Notes: generated from the sequence alone by a model not told the origin. Shown: positions 21,071 to 33,061, counted from the first letter of the stretch. The stretch is 64,000 nucleotides of DNA from Limnephilus marmoratus (GCA_917880885.1 OU862928.1:9257721-9321720); one strand, 5' to 3'. Program-made: numbers and translations.

Positions 21071-21104
21071 TAACACTTCCTCTACATCATTTCCTTAAAA
21101 ACAC

Positions 21105-21160
21105 TCTCAACAAAGCATTTCAAGATGACATAGGCCCTGATGGAAATTATTTTTCTCGAG
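21105..21160 (+). repeat. Tail fragment of S1 SINE / J1 LINE hairpin
   Basis: It contains caagatgacataggccctga and part of the following hairpin, then diverges. Confidence 0.5.
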
Positions 21161-21474
21161 GTTTGGGTTTAGCAGCCTAAATTTGGGTAATTTTGATATA
21201 TTGGTATACTTTGGCATGTGTTTCGGGTAATTTTGGCTCACTGGGCGAAATGTCCGGAAAGTAGTAGGTAATTGGAAACAACCTTTCATTTTTTTGAAGT
21301 AAAACTTCTTTACGCACTGTCGACGTGGGGGGTAAGCTGGTGAATGCGCTACGAAAAGTGGTGATTGTTACGAAAAGTTTCATGCGAACGGTAATCGATG
21401 CGAACGGTGATCGATTGCTAGGCGAACGGTCGGGCCTTTACGCACGCTTGACTTGGGGAGTGATAAGGATAAGG

Positions 21475-21560
21475 ATGGTCACCACAAGATCGTAGGTCAC
21501 CCCATGTTCATATTTCACCCCAATGTCATATGTCACCCCTAGGTCATAGGTCACCCAGTT
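21475..21560. repeat. Imperfect short tandem repeat
   Basis: About four units of gtcataggtcaccc type follow each other with changes. No function is apparent. Confidence 0.5.
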
Positions 21561-21711
21561 TGCTATGTTTGGTAACTAAGCACCGATACCTGGGTTCATT
21601 GGGTGAGGTTTTTCTTATAGTTTTATTTCAGTCGTGTGGTCTAAAACACACTCGTTTTTTTATGTTTATTATAGATTGATGTAATCGTTTTATAATACAC
21701 ATGATATATAT

Positions 21712-23098
21712 ATATATTTTTATTTATTTATTTATCTATAAAAGGTATGTTTGTATTACATTATTCGATGCCTGTCTCACTAGGGTATACCTGTGTTGAG
21801 ACAGGCGTAGAGGTACATAAATGAGTATCATACATAATAATTTTTAATTACAACATAAGAATATTTAAGGTAAGATACATACTGATTTATACAATTCAAA
21901 CAGAAGGATGATTATTAAGATTGAGGGTTAATATCATAAAGAGAGCATTATATAGGTGAAGGAAGAGATGAATAAAGTAGTAAATCCTTTCGAATCTATA
22001 TAGGGAGTTATATTATACATATAGGATTTTACTATTTTAAGTTCTTTAGTAAGGGTAAGGACATACGTGAGATGGTAATTCTGTCTATTTGTACCTACTC
22101 TATTTTACAGATGTTAGCAGTAGTGTGACGTCCAATACTTATAATCCATTTCTTTATATCTTGTTTGTATTTGGTCATTGATTCAGTTTGTCTAATCGAG
22201 GCTGGAAGTGTATTGTGTAGTTTGCAAGCTATGTATTTAAAGTGTTTTTGTCGAAAGGTGGTTTTAGAAAAGGGAGTTTGGAGAAGTTCTTTATTTTTGG
22301 CTCGGGTATTGTGTATCATTTGTGTTGGTTTGTATAGGATTTTGTTGTTTTTATGTAAATAAAGTAAGATGGATTTTGCGTAGAGCTGTTTAATGTCCAT
22401 ATCGTTGAAAGTATTGAAGATCGTATCGGTGCTGGTAGAGAGAGGAAGTTTAAGAATTATTTTTATTATTAATTTTTGTGCTTTAATGATGGGGTCGAGG
22501 GCATTAGAATAAGTGTTACCCCAAGCTAAAATTCCATATTCGATGTGAGATTGGCACAGTGAGTAATACACTGTTTTTAAAAGTTGTAGGTTAAGGAAAT
22601 TGCGCGTTGGTTTGAAAAAGGAAATAGATTTGCGGATTTTGTTTGTAGTGTTAAGTATATGTTGCTTCCAATTTAGGTGTGTATCAAAGGTTAATCCTAA
22701 ATATTTGATAGTTGCTACTTGTTCTAGGCATGGGCAGTTGCAATTCCGGTTCAGAGATGAGATATTACATTCGTGTATTTTTAATTTTGGGTGTAGGTTT
22801 GGTTTTGTGATATTGGTAAGACTAGACAGTAAGTATTTTGTTTTCCGTATGTTAAAAGTTAATGTGTTCGAGTCAAGCCAATATTTAACCTTTTGAATTC
22901 CTACCTCCGCTTTAGAATATACGGTAGGCCAATCTTTTGCTTGAAATAGTAGTACAGTGTCGTCGGCGAAACTGACAATAGTGGCATCGATATCTAGGTT
23001 ACACAACTCGTTAATGTATATTAGGAAGAGCGTTGGATGTGTATATGTATATTTATACATAACTTTAACAGATGTGCCATACGTAGCTTTAAAGATGT
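21712..23098 (-). mobile_element. LINE L2-type fragment (5'-truncated, TAAA-type tail)
   Basis: The minus strand reads PTLFLIYINELC, DATIVSFADDTVLLFQ (FADD catalytic pair), IRKTKYLLSS, ATIKYLGLTFD, IEYGILAWG and HNTLPASIR to a stop at 22095, a jockey/CR1-like RT second half. The 3' UTR runs to a taaataaataaa and TA-repeat tail near 21712-21740. The 5' truncation abuts the poly(A) of J1 copy 2 at 23102. Confidence 0.8.
22095..23044 (-). pseudogene. RT C-terminal ORF of the L2-type LINE
   Basis: The frame is open for over 300 codons from PTLFLIYINELC to the stop. Codons further upstream in the same frame come from a different element (J1 3' UTR), so the true fragment starts near 23044. Motifs FADDTVLL and YLGLTFDTHLNWK are intact. 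Confidence 0.75.
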
Positions 23099-23101
23099 GG
23101 C

Positions 23102-24158
23102 TTTTTTTTTTTTTTTTTTTTACATTAACTCCACACAGGAGGCCCTGAGGAAAATAATTTCCCTCAGGGCCTATGTCATCTGGGATGCTGTGTGGAGAGT
23201 CTTTTTGAGGAGAGGAAGGAATGAACATTGGTCTTGAAGAGACCCATGTTGTAGGAAGGAGGAAACACAGAGGCCGGCAAATCATTCCACAGCCGAGCTG
23301 TTGAACACAAGAACGAGTCGAAGAAACGACCCGTTCTCATGTGACAAATGTCAACCGTGTACAAATGTTGGGCACGCGTTTGGCGTGTTTCCCGACTATG
23401 CACCGGTGCCGAAGGGATCAATGATGCTAGTTCTTCAGAGCATCTTCCATTGTAATACCGGTAGAACAAGGATAGCATTCCCACCCGACGCCTGTGCTCT
23501 AAAGATTGCAATCCGTCTGTTAAGATGGGAGAATCTATCAAACGGACCGCCCGTTTCTGCACAGAGTCGAGGGTATTTTTCAGGTATTTTGGAGCTCCAG
23601 ACCAGAGATGGCTGCCAAATTCAACCGTGGGGCGTACTTGTGATTTGTACAAGGTTAGCAGTTGTGTACTATTAAAGTATCTGCGGGCCCTGTACAGTAC
23701 GCCCAGTTTTTGGGAGGCTAACTTTACTCTGGCTTCGATGGAGCCCCCATACCTGAGCTGGTCACTTAGGGTTACACCAAGCATATCAATGGAGGGCCTG
23801 TTCGGAAGATTGCTTCCGTTGAAAGAGACTAGATTTTCATTTCGATCCCTTTTAGACGTAATCAGACAAGATTGGGTCTTTGAAACATTAAATTCAACGA
23901 GATTATTTTTACCCCAAGAGAAAACACTCTCGAGGTAACCGTCCATTCTTTGCTTCAAAGCCCTACGAGCTGTTGGAGTTTGTGAGCCCTTTGGGGGCTT
24001 GTCAAACAAAAAGCTATCATGAACTGTACTGTCATCCGCGTAACAGTGAATTGGTGCACATGACAAAAGGTCGTTGATGTGCAACAAAAACAAAGTCGGA
24101 GACAGAACCGATCCCTGCGGGACGCCAGCATTTATCGAGTGTGAGGAAGAAGTGAAAC
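23102..24158 (-). mobile_element. Jockey-like LINE J1, copy 2 (5'-truncated)
   Basis: Poly(A) is seen as poly(T) from 23102. The hairpin 3' UTR and RT from GVPQGSVLSP onward are nearly identical to copy 1; visible protein differences are few, e.g. SLIPSA for SLVPSA. The 5' break is at gtgaaac, 24158. High similarity implies recent activity of the family. Confidence 0.9.
23176..24155 (-). pseudogene. LINE J1 RT ORF, copy 2
   Basis: It encodes the RT from FTSSSHSINAGVPQGSVLSP through YADDSTVHD and MLGVTLSDQL to the C-terminus without internal frameshift. The residues before FTSSS in the same frame are flank. Confidence 0.8.
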
Positions 24159-24899
24159 GTATGTGAAACGTGAAAAAGTTGGCGTATTTCAGCATTTCGC
24201 TTGCCGTACATTCCCAATGGAAATATATGGCGAGCGATTTGCTGAAATAGGCCAAGATACATCTTTTATCTATTACAGTGGCACCGCTTTAAAAGAAAAA
24301 AAATAAAAAAAATAGATATTGTAGAGTTCTTGCCTAAACGACTTCAAAGCCAATGTTAAAAATGTCAATAGACCTAGAAATACCATTTAGCACCATACCT
24401 CTTATCATGCTATGCTAGGTCAGAACGTCCGTTCTGCCATGTGGAATACAGAGCTAGTCATGGTGACGACCCTGGCGGTAGTTGTTGGGTACGAACAATA
24501 TATAGCATTCCAAGAAGTATGGGCTGTCAATGTAATAGTTTATAAATTTAAAAGCTGTTACTGTAAGGATCCTATTCCTCCTAGATTGGAGACTTTCGTA
24601 GCGCGTTTCAGATAGCAAATCCTGGTGATGCATAAATTGCGGGTATTCACCATACATTCTCATATGAAGATACCTTTAAAAAATTGAAAGTGTTCCAATA
24701 ATTCTATGTATTTTTGCTAGTATGGTGCCCAGACAGCAGAAGCGTATTCTAATTTTGATCGTACAACGCAGTTGAACATTGATGTCATTGCTTTGGAGAC
24801 TTAGAAGTTTGTTTACTTATTCTTATCACAAATCCAAGAAGTTTGTAACACGATGATGACTCCACTTTATGATCTGAAAAAGTAGTTAACAACAGAAAT
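24159..24899. other. Unassigned sequence
   Basis: No element end or coding motif was recognised. Confidence 0.35.
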
Positions 24900-25182
24900 T
24901 TTTAATAGGATCATGGTAGATTTATGTGAAGATCTTGAAGGTATTTTAATTTTTGTCGATGATTTGGTGATTTATATAGGAACTGAAGAAATTCACAATA
25001 TTAGTTTAAGAAAAGTCTTAGAAAGAGCTAGAGAACTCAATTTAAAATTAAATAAGTCAAAATGCAAATTTTTAGTCAAGGAAGTTCGTTTTTTAGGTTA
25101 TACTTTTAGTAAGGAAGGTGTACAAGTTGACAAAGAGAAATTCAAAGCTAGTTTAGAGTTGCCATCTCCAAAAAAGTGTTAA
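24900..25182 (+). pseudogene. Ty3/gypsy reverse transcriptase fragment
   Basis: It reads IFVDDLVIY (FVDD catalytic box), LNLKLNKSKCKFLVKEVRFL and GYTFSKEGVQVDKEKF, the conserved palm-to-thumb stretch of Ty3/gypsy RT. About 90 codons remain. No LTR is attached and the ends are abrupt. Confidence 0.8.
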
Positions 25183-25259
25183 AAACTTATCTGATAAATC
25201 ACAATAATTGTACCATACATAAATTACTGTAGCAGCATTCTATTCTTAGCCAACGACGG

Positions 25260-25665
25260 ATAAATGAAACAAATGGAAATTCTACAAAACAGAGCTATGA
25301 GAACAATATTGAAGAAAAATAGATACACTTCAGTCAAGAAAATGTTGAAGGAGTTAAATATCTTGTCATTTAAACAAATTATTTACTTCAATACCATATT
25401 GTTAATTTACAAAATAATAAATGGCCATAGGTCTATTGAATTCCTAAGAAAAATTGAAAAACTATAAATTAAACATAGACATGAGACGAGGAAAAGAAAT
25501 GAACTAAGACTCCCCTTCAAGAAAAAAACACAGAATCAAAAGTCATTTATGTACGGAGCATTGAAGATATTTGGAGAATTACCAGAAGAAATAAAATTGG
25601 AAGAGAGCATAAAAGCATTTAAAATTAAATTGCGAAGATGTGTGATTGATTTGGTATAGAATAAC
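25260..25665 (+). pseudogene. LINE RT C-terminal remnant
   Basis: It reads QMEILQNRAMRTILKKNRYT, LNILSFKQIIYFNTILLIYK, a stop, then LRLPFKKKTQNQKSFMYGA and FGELPEEIKL. This is the usual end of jockey/CR1-like ORF2. An AT microsatellite follows at 25695-25722. Confidence 0.65.
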
Positions 25666-25939
25666 TATATATACTATATTACTATATATACACTTAAAAT
25701 AATATATATATATATATATATATATTTATCCCCTCTCGTACTATGTTGATTTTGCGCGACGGTACACCAGTTTTTTTGTTGATCTGTTTGAGTTTGTTGA
25801 TCTGGCCGGATTTGTAGATCCGTTACCGAAGCTGGCATACAAATCCTGATCTATGTGGATCAACTTTTGTCATCGAGATTTACCTCCAAGCCACGCCCAT
25901 TTTTCGGTGACATACATTTTACACGTTTTTATTTGTTGA

Positions 25940-26220
25940 TCCATATAATTATGTATATATGCCAAGTTTTGACCGCCCACAAAGGTGCCGGTCTGTCGAA
26001 CTTTTCTGCTCCTTTTAGTAGGTAGGTACCTACTTGTAGGTACGTTCTTATTTAATTCGTTTTTTAATGGATTTTTGTTTTAGATTTAATTTGGATTTTG
26101 ATTTTGATTATGAATTTGATTTTTTTTTTTATTTTGATTTTGACCGCCAACAAAGATGCGCTTCGGTCGTACTTTTCAACTTATTTTAGTAGGTACCTGT
26201 AAGTTCTATGAAGAAATATT
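25940..26220. repeat. Duplicated segment around GATTTT repeats
   Basis: Two copies share ttttgaccgcc.acaaag.tgc and ttttagtaggta.ctg (about 25974 and 26142). Between them lies a degenerate gattttgattttgattat tract. Confidence 0.5.
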
Positions 26221-26227
26221 TACCTAA

Positions 26228-26390
26228 GGGAATGTACCCATACTACGTGACACGTTTAGGGGGGGGGGGGGGTCTTCAAAATGTCACGCTCCATACAAAT
26301 GAGCGGCGGGTTGCTTAGGATTTTGGTCACCGGGGGGGGGGGGGGGTTAAAAATTGCAAAAAGTTGGTCACGTAGTATGGGTACGTTCCC
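26228..26390. mobile_element. PIF/Harbinger-like MITE (GGGAATGTACCCATACTACG type)
   Basis: Terminal inverted repeats of about 24 bp start gggaatgtacccatactacg and are flanked by TAA at 26225-26227 and 26391-26393. The interior has long poly-G runs like the MITE at 3938, suggesting related internal structure. Length is 163 bp. Confidence 0.8.
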
Positions 26391-26611
26391 TAAAGAGGAT
26401 AGACTGCCTAACAATTTCGTCTTGGTACTTAACGCTTGAAAACTGTTTTTATATGCGACATTCTATGAGCGGACTAGGTATAGGGGTTTCTTTTATCGCT
26501 ACTCAGTTGGGCAACTTCGTGAGACGGATTAAGGTAGGGTACAAAGACTCGATTGAAATTAATATAGAATATAATAAGCTATTATAGAATAGACTAACCT
26601 ATTACTTAAGG

Positions 26612-26745
26612 TGACGTATGACAGAGGTGGTTATCCAATAAATGGTTTCCGGGGCAGCGGTACCCATACCCGCCTTCCAATCTGTAAGTCAAAATTAAAT
26701 GGTTCGCTAAGTTTGGTGACTTAGCCGGGGTGCCCGGGTTCATGC
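26612..26745. repeat. Rearranged S1 SINE fragment
   Basis: The first part (to about 26683) is the S1 head on the minus strand. The second part (26698-26745, tggttcgctaagtttggtga) is S1 on the plus strand, so the copy is inverted within itself. Confidence 0.6.
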
Positions 26746-27055
26746 TTCACCCACGGCATTAGAAGACCAAGACCCACCAAGACCTAGTTTACGCCTCTAG
26801 CGGTGATACCTTCTTGGAATTGATAAGGCTGAACGCTGAGCTGAACCGCTGCCCTGGTGGCTGGAAACGTCAGATTCATACATTACGAACGTCACTTCTA
26901 TGGATATTGATATTATTGCCGCGGCTGTGCAAGCACGCGTGTTGTTTTGAATTAGGCAAAAAAACTATAAATTAGAAGCATTACATGCACAACACGTACA
27001 ATACTTTGGGCGACGTTACATATTAATTCTCTACAGAAGTGTTTTAAGTTTGAAA

Positions 27056-27200
27056 ATGGTTAATAAGTGCATTGTTCCTCGTTGTAAAGGGAAATTAGAG
27101 GGTATTACGATAACGAACCAAGACGTCATACATTCAAGTTCCCAAATGATGTTATATTACGTAATAAATGGGATTTCATTCCAACAAAATATTCAACGGT
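27056..27200 (+). pseudogene. THAP domain exon (frameshifted)
   Basis: ATG at 27056 gives MVNKCIVPRCKGKLE (first Cys pair of the C2CH zinc module). After a shift by one frame it continues YYDNEPRRHTFKFPND and RNKWDFIPTKYST, matching the F.FP and W landmarks of THAP domains. A GTAAGT follows at 27200. The frameshift is seen directly near 27102. Confidence 0.65.
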
Positions 27201-27569
27201 AAGTGAAAAGTGCTTATTTTTTTATTGCAAATACAGGATTCAACTTTGAACATAACCTCACATTGTAATGTGGTGTTTACACTTGTTTATTCATATTATT
27301 TTGATTCTAAAATGTGTTTGTCTAATTTAATGTTGTTAGCTCATAACGTTGTCTAATTTAATATATTGAATCATTTTTGACAGTTTTTTTGGTGTAGTGA
27401 AAGCCTAGATATTTTATATTTATTGAACAGCTAAATAATACTATTTTGTAGGAGACTACTATTGAAATATATTTTTGTCGTCGTGCATTGTAAAAATTTA
27501 CCTACATTATGAAAGAAATTGACAGTTATGATTATTTGAGAAAACATAAATTAACACTAAAGTAAACTT

Positions 27570-28556
27570 TTCAGGTTTGCATTTTAGAAAGGAGGACATC
27601 ATTACAGCTAGTGTTCACACCAACATACAAACTGGAGAGCAATATATAATGAAGTACAAGAGGGTCCGGGAGCTACTTATTATTATTGTATTGTCCAGCG
27701 TACCTGTCAGTTCAGGTTTGCATTTTAGAAAGGAGGACATCATTACAGCTAGTGTTCACACCAACATACAAACTGGAGAGCAATATATAATGAAGTACAA
27801 GAGGGTCCGGGAGCTACTTATTATTATTGTATTGTCCAGCGTACCTGTCAGTTCAGGTTTGCATTTTAGAAAGGAGGACATCATTACAGCTAGTGTTCAC
27901 ACCAACATACAAACTGGAGAGCAATATATAATGAAGTACAAGAGGGTCCGGGAGCTACTTATTATTATTGTATTGTCCAGCGTACCTGTCAGTTCAGGTT
28001 TGCATTTTAGAAAGGAGGACATCATTACAGCTAGTGTTCACACCAACATACAAACTGGAGAGCAATATATAATGAAGTACAAGAGGGTCCGGGAGCTACT
28101 TATTATTATTGTATTGTCCAGCGTACCTGTCAGTTCAGGTTTGCATTTTAGAAAGGAGGACATCATTACAGCTAGTGTTCACACCAACATACAAACTGGA
28201 GAGCAATATATAATGAAGTACAAGAGGGTCCGGGAGCTACTTATTATTATTGTATTGTCCAGCGTACCTGTCAGTTCAGGTTTGCATTTTAGAAAGGAGG
28301 ACATCATTACAGCTAGTGTTCACACCAACATACAAACTGGAGAGCAATATATAATGAAGTACAAGAGGGTCCGGGAGCTACTTATTATTATTGTATTGTC
28401 CAGCGTACCTGTCAGTTCAGGTTTGCATTTTAGAAAGGAGGACATCATTACAGCTAGTGTTCACACCAACATACAAACTGGAGAGCAATATATAATGAAG
28501 TACAAGAGGGTCCGGGAGCTACTTATTATTATTGTATTGTCCAGCGTACCTGTCAG
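27570..28556 (+). repeat. Seven tandem in-frame copies of a 141-bp THAP exon segment
   Basis: Units start at 27570, 27711, 27852, 27993, 28134, 28275 and 28416 and appear identical. Each unit is ttcag (the end of the intron acceptor) plus 136 nt of exon. As 141 is 47 codons, all copies stay open, each encoding LHFRKEDIITASVH, TGEQYIMKYKRVREL and IIIVLSSVPVS. LHFRKEDI and SSVPVS resemble the HF and AVP landmarks at the end of a THAP domain. Identity implies very recent amplification or gene-conversion-like homogenisation, or an assembly artefact. Confidence 0.9.
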
Positions 28557-28747
28557 CGACTCAAACATCATCCCGAGAAAGTGTGGACGCAAAGAAAAGT
28601 AGGGAAAAATTTCTTAATTTACAAACAGCAGTAGAAAAGAGCATAGTTTCTAATGCAGTCTTTGAATTTCAGAACCATTTTTCAACTTTTAATGAATTTT
28701 TAGGTTGCATTGACACACATAACTTCTCACTGATTGTATTACCGTGA
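28557..28747 (+). pseudogene. THAP transposase middle region
   Basis: The frame next to the array reads ATQTSSRESVDAKKSREKF and FEFQNHFSTFNEFLGCI before TGA at 28745. It is one frame off the repeat array. Confidence 0.45.
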
Positions 28748-28837
28748 AAAAAGCAGGTTCCGTAGTATTTTTTTATCTTGCGTCAACTCCATTTCCAAAA
28801 GTCAATCACAATGAACTTAATACTGTATAATCATCAA

Positions 28838-29343
28838 CTAGCAGACCCGGCCACACGTTGCTGTGGCTAACGAACACAGCGCCATTACCCAATCTTTATA
28901 AAATCCACACCACCCGCTTGCCAGCTGCCCGCTGCCTGAATTGATTATTTGAATTTATCGGCTTTTCTCTACTATAATAAGCATGTATAATACATATAAA
29001 CTAATTAACTCGCCACTAATTATACAATGCTTGCAATGCAACACTGGATATTTGGAAAGGGAAAATCAAATACCTACTTACTTTAGGACATCTATTTTCC
29101 AATTTCTTCCGTAGAACGAATTTCAAAAGTGACTATAGTACGGCCCGCCAGCCGTTTTAAATCGCACAAAAATATGTATTCTTTGAAGTTCTCGGCTTTT
29201 CTCTAATATAATTTACATTTATTATACATATAAACATTCCTCTTCAATCAATATCTATTGGTGAAAACTGTATGAAAATCCGTTGCGTAGTTTAAAAGAT
29301 TAACGCGCACATACATTTTGAGCGACTTCATTTTATACTATGT
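28838..29343 (-). mobile_element. Non-autonomous Helitron-like insertion
   Basis: On the minus strand it starts tacatagtataaaatgaagt and ends with GGCCGGGTCTGCTAG followed by T, the CTAG|T end of Helitrons. Text such as aactacgcaacggattttca is common in arthropod copies. It splits the THAP transposase remnant. Confidence 0.65.
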
Positions 29344-29349
29344 AATCAA

Positions 29350-29990
29350 TTCAGTTCTTCAAAAATGTTTCTGACAATGCTATAGATACTGTATTAGAAA
29401 CTGTGGTCCATTTACTAAGTGAAATTGATAACTTATTAACAGATGATACTAAAAAGCAGAAAAAATTCAATCTTTAACGGAACAATTACAATTATTAAAT
29501 TGAAAATCAGGGGCTGCAAGATATTCACGTATGGGTACGTTCCCTTACAGCGGAGGCAGCATTTTGGGATCTGCATTTTGTCGTATACGTGAACTTGAGA
29601 ATAAACCCCAGGCCTATACCAGTTCAATTAAGCAACCAAATTTCTCTTTCTGGATTATATAAAACATTTACTGAGAAAGATTTCCAGCAAGCAGAAGCCA
29701 GTCTGCCTGTTCTTACATATCTCGTAGGTTATTGTGCATGAACCGTTTTAAACTATGTCACCGTACAAAAGCTTTTATCAACCAAACTAGAAAAAATGTT
29801 TACAATAACCAGCGTGAATTAGTATCACAATTGATAATTGACGCTATCAATGATACAGATTTCAATTGTGCCACTGGACATTCATTGAATATTAATTTGC
29901 AACATTTAATCAGATCATCTACAAATTCATTGTTAAATAATTATGTTAAAAGAAGAAATGATACTACCAAAAAAAAATTGTGAAAAGTCG
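29350..29990 (+). pseudogene. THAP transposase C-terminal region
   Basis: Pieces read VSDNAIDTVLETVVHLLSEI, LTDDTKKQ, FWDLHFVVYVNLRINPRP, LSGLYKTFTEKDFQQAEASL and PVLTYLVGYCA, then a stop and a shifted continuation. These resemble the end of P-element-like THAP transposases. A half MITE end (gggtacgttccctta) lies near 29533. Confidence 0.5.
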
Positions 29991-30090
29991 CAAAATCTAC
30001 ACAGTAAAAAAAATATTCTTGACTGATTGATATACCCACATACACCATTCCCTCATGACCATTCAACATTTCAAAACAATATACCCATAA

Positions 30091-30522
30091 AGGCGGGTAC
30101 AGATTGCTGTAACGTAACATGCAATGTAACATGAAAGGAACATTTCAAAGTGTGGACGCAGCGCGCGCTCGAACCGAGCATGCACCTACTCGCAGCTGTT
30201 CCCGGCATGCGCGCAGTGAACATAGCTCAGTCTGCCTAGAACAAGTTCTCCATTGTTCGCGCACATTCTGCCGTATAGACACAAACAACCAGTCCACACT
30301 AACGCTCCGCACACACTGCACACACTGCCCCTTTGTATTCGGCGAAAAAACCGAAGCTTTGTGGATTGCGGCGCGCACGAGTTGAAATGCTCTGTTCGCT
30401 CGCGGAGTGTGCGCGGTACGTGCGCGCAAGGCGTCCACACTATGGAAATTCTGTTACATTGCGGCAATGTGGACGGCAAATTTTTACATTGCGTGTTACG
30501 TTACAGCAATCTGTACCCGTCT
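30091..30522. mobile_element. PIF/Harbinger-like MITE (AGGCGGGTACAGATTGCTGT type)
   Basis: Terminal inverted repeats of about 35 bp start aggcgggtacagattgctgt and are flanked by TAA at 30088-30090 and 30523-30525. The interior is GC-rich with gtggacgc/gcgtccac repeats. Open frames on both strands inside are composition artefacts. Confidence 0.8.
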
Positions 30523-30525
30523 TAA

Positions 30526-31499
30526 TACTTGTACTACTTTAGTTGTTATTATTTTCAGGTGCACATTCTACCGCAACCAGCCTCTAGAAACTGCAGCAGA
30601 CTGGTCTACAATCTAACTGCCGGCAATGATATCCACCAACTACACAACATTTATATAATACATATTCCAACACATATCATTATAATCAAATTTCATTATT
30701 AAATGTAATCAATTATTAATTTTGTTTATTCTTTAGGGCCAGTTGTTTCGCAGAATTTGCACAATTCGTCAAATTTCAAAGTTAATTTTCAAGTTCTGTT
30801 GAGGTTCTACTCAAGTTCTATTATTATTTCAGCTATGTGGAACAACTTGCCCATATTGATTTAATAACGGAACTTAAATGGAACTTTCACAGAATTTTTT
30901 AAAAATATGAGCAAACAATCCTAAATCTCTTCTATAAGTAAGTGGTGGTAATTAAAATGAGAGTACACAAAAGATATACATTCATATTACATTCTTATAC
31001 TTACAAAATCTTACCATTTGGAGTATGCTGTGAGGCCTAGGTTAGGGAGAGGGAGGAGATGGGAAAGAAGAATGTTTGTTACATAATAATTCATGGAGAA
31101 GTGTAGTTTTTATACAAGATATATTTAATTAATTTATTTAACAAAACAATGCATGGTGGGATATTCTTCTTTTATAGATCTACAAAAAAGTCTGTTTTGG
31201 CATATGTCTATCTTTTACGAATAGCTTACTATACCCATTCTTCTAAAAAAATGGTCACGTACAATGCGGTAATTGGAAAGTTATTTAGACGGATACAGTA
31301 TTTAATCCTTATTAACATAAATATGTTACCTCAAGCATTTCATGCACATTGTGATCAATTACGTATTGACTATCTGTAATAAAGTATAATAATGAAATAT
31401 ATTTATCGTACTGTTTAGGTTGTGGTGCAGTTTGAATTGCATGGTTTAAATCATGAATATTGTCATCATCAAATTCCAATAATGATAATAATAATATGA
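30526..31499. other. Unassigned sequence with short SINE-like and foldback remnants
   Basis: 31018-31072 resembles the middle of the tRNA-headed SINE at 57629 (ggagtatgctgtgaggcct). 30735-30910 resembles the foldback element at 46840. No gene is supported. Confidence 0.35.
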
Positions 31500-32130
31500 T
31501 GATTATTTATTTATTTTATATATTGATTCCAGGGTGTGGGGAGGATAGTGCAATCCCACACGTCCCATATATTTATACATATTTATATATTTACACAGTA
31601 AAGGAATATGAACGTAAATAGAAAATAAAAATAATAGTAATAAAAATTAATAATAACAAAAGTAATTATGCAGGGCGTGATCTTAAGTGCGCTCGGGCCC
31701 ATCGCTCACTCAGGAGTGGAGCTTGGTGCTGGAAGGCTGCGGTCACCAACGTGTTGTCGGAGGCCATTAGCCGCATCCTGGCTCCAGTGACCCGGTGTCT
31801 CATCAGACTGGCGAATCCATGGAGTCCTAATTCTGTAAACATTGTTGAAGCGCTGCTATACATTCTGAATTCAAATATGATTCTGCACGCATCATTATAT
31901 TGGATCCGGAGACGTTCCATTGAGCTTACTCGGTATTGACAACATGTTTCACACGTATACAGGCTAGTGTAGAATGCATTAAATAATGTTTTTTTAACAT
32001 TATTACTGCATCGGAAGGATCTTCGGGCAATCATATTTGACAAAACACTGATACTTCTCCTCTGTCGTTTAATATCACCATCATCCGAGAGGTCTTCAGT
32101 GATGATGTGCCCCAAGTATACTAATATGTT
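31500..32130 (-). mobile_element. LINE RT C-terminal fragment with 3' UTR
   Basis: The minus strand 32115-31666 reads GHIITEDLSDDGDIKRQRRS, KKTLFNAFYTSLYTC, LRIQYNDACRIIF and FTELGLHGFASLMRHR to a stop. This is the widespread insect LINE ending with LGHIITDDLSDD-type text. The 3' UTR ends near a T-rich tract at about 31500. Confidence 0.75.
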
Positions 32131-32159
32131 TCTTATATCCCAAGACCTGAAAACAACAA

Positions 32160-33061
32160 TATATTAGGAAAGAGTCATTAATTTAGCAATTTTTCCTCTC
32201 CTTATACCCACAGACGATATTTATTAACAATAGCATACTTCTCAGGATCTGGGTCAGTTCATTAGCATTGTTGATAGATTCAGATGGTGTTCGTTGTGCA
32301 TTTGAATTGTTAAGACTTATGATCACATTCTTCAATAACAATATTATTTTGAAGATCACAGCTCCTGGAAACATTACCTACATAATTAATCTATTATATT
32401 TAGTTACAAGCTATTCAAAAAGAATATTAGAGATTTCGAACAGTAAAATGAACTAGGTATCTGTACTTCTGAATCATGTTTACTGTGGAAGTAAATAATG
32501 AATACTACGTACTTGTCATGAGGTTGTTCTTCAAAATAAAGACCATGTGTTTGTTACATTGTGAACTTCATAGGTACATTGGGAACCTGTTGATAAATAA
32601 TTATATCAGAGTAAGAACATGTTTGGTGTTTAATGGTTAAATAACGCAAATATTAAACAACACATCAACACACTATAATATTTGATGTTAAACGTAGTTC
32701 AAATGAATAAAATCATTTAGATTTATTGGAGTTACTAACCTTCCATATTTTCGACTGATTTCCTCATTATTATGACCAGTTTTTTCAGAAATAGGAGGAT
32801 TGCAAATTTCATCCGATGAATTACATTGCGTAGTTTCTTCAGCAATCATATTGTCGATTTCTTCTTTAATTATACATGATTTATGATGTCTGATCTCAAT
32901 AACTCACTCACACACTTATATAGTTATTATAATAATGTCAAATACAATGTTTTATATCGAAAATAACAACAAAACTACACAAAACCAACAAAAAAATCAA
33001 CTGCACCGCGCTTAATCTCAACAAAAGACCTGTCAGATGGTTGTAATAACTTGTAATTTGT
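32160..33061. other. Unassigned AT-rich sequence
   Basis: No motif or terminal repeat was recognised. Confidence 0.35.

Larger units (their letters stand above)
26900..30000 (+). mobile_element. Decayed THAP-domain transposon (P-element/THAP9-like)
   Basis: A THAP domain start at 27056, an amplified second exon, a middle region and a late region with HFVVYVNLRINPRP and FQQAEASLPVLTYLVGYCA (29560-29740) follow in order. Zinc-binding THAP domains followed by such C-terminal text are typical of P-like transposases. Stops, frameshifts, a Helitron insertion (28838-29343) and uncertain splicing make it non-functional. No terminal inverted repeats were identified. Confidence 0.55.

Noticed and set aside
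22095..23285. Single 396-codon ORF
   Set aside because: It is a chimera: the first codons read the J1 3' UTR and poly(A), the rest is another LINE.
27570..28556. CRISPR-like array
   Set aside because: Units are contiguous and identical without spacers, and the genome is eukaryotic.
27577..28602. 341-codon ORF as a real repetitive protein gene
   Set aside because: It is the translation of a 141-bp tandem array at the edge of a decayed THAP transposon, and its frame does not join the THAP start or the downstream region.
30145..30542. Overlapping ORFs on both strands
   Set aside because: They lie inside a GC-rich MITE and have no motif.
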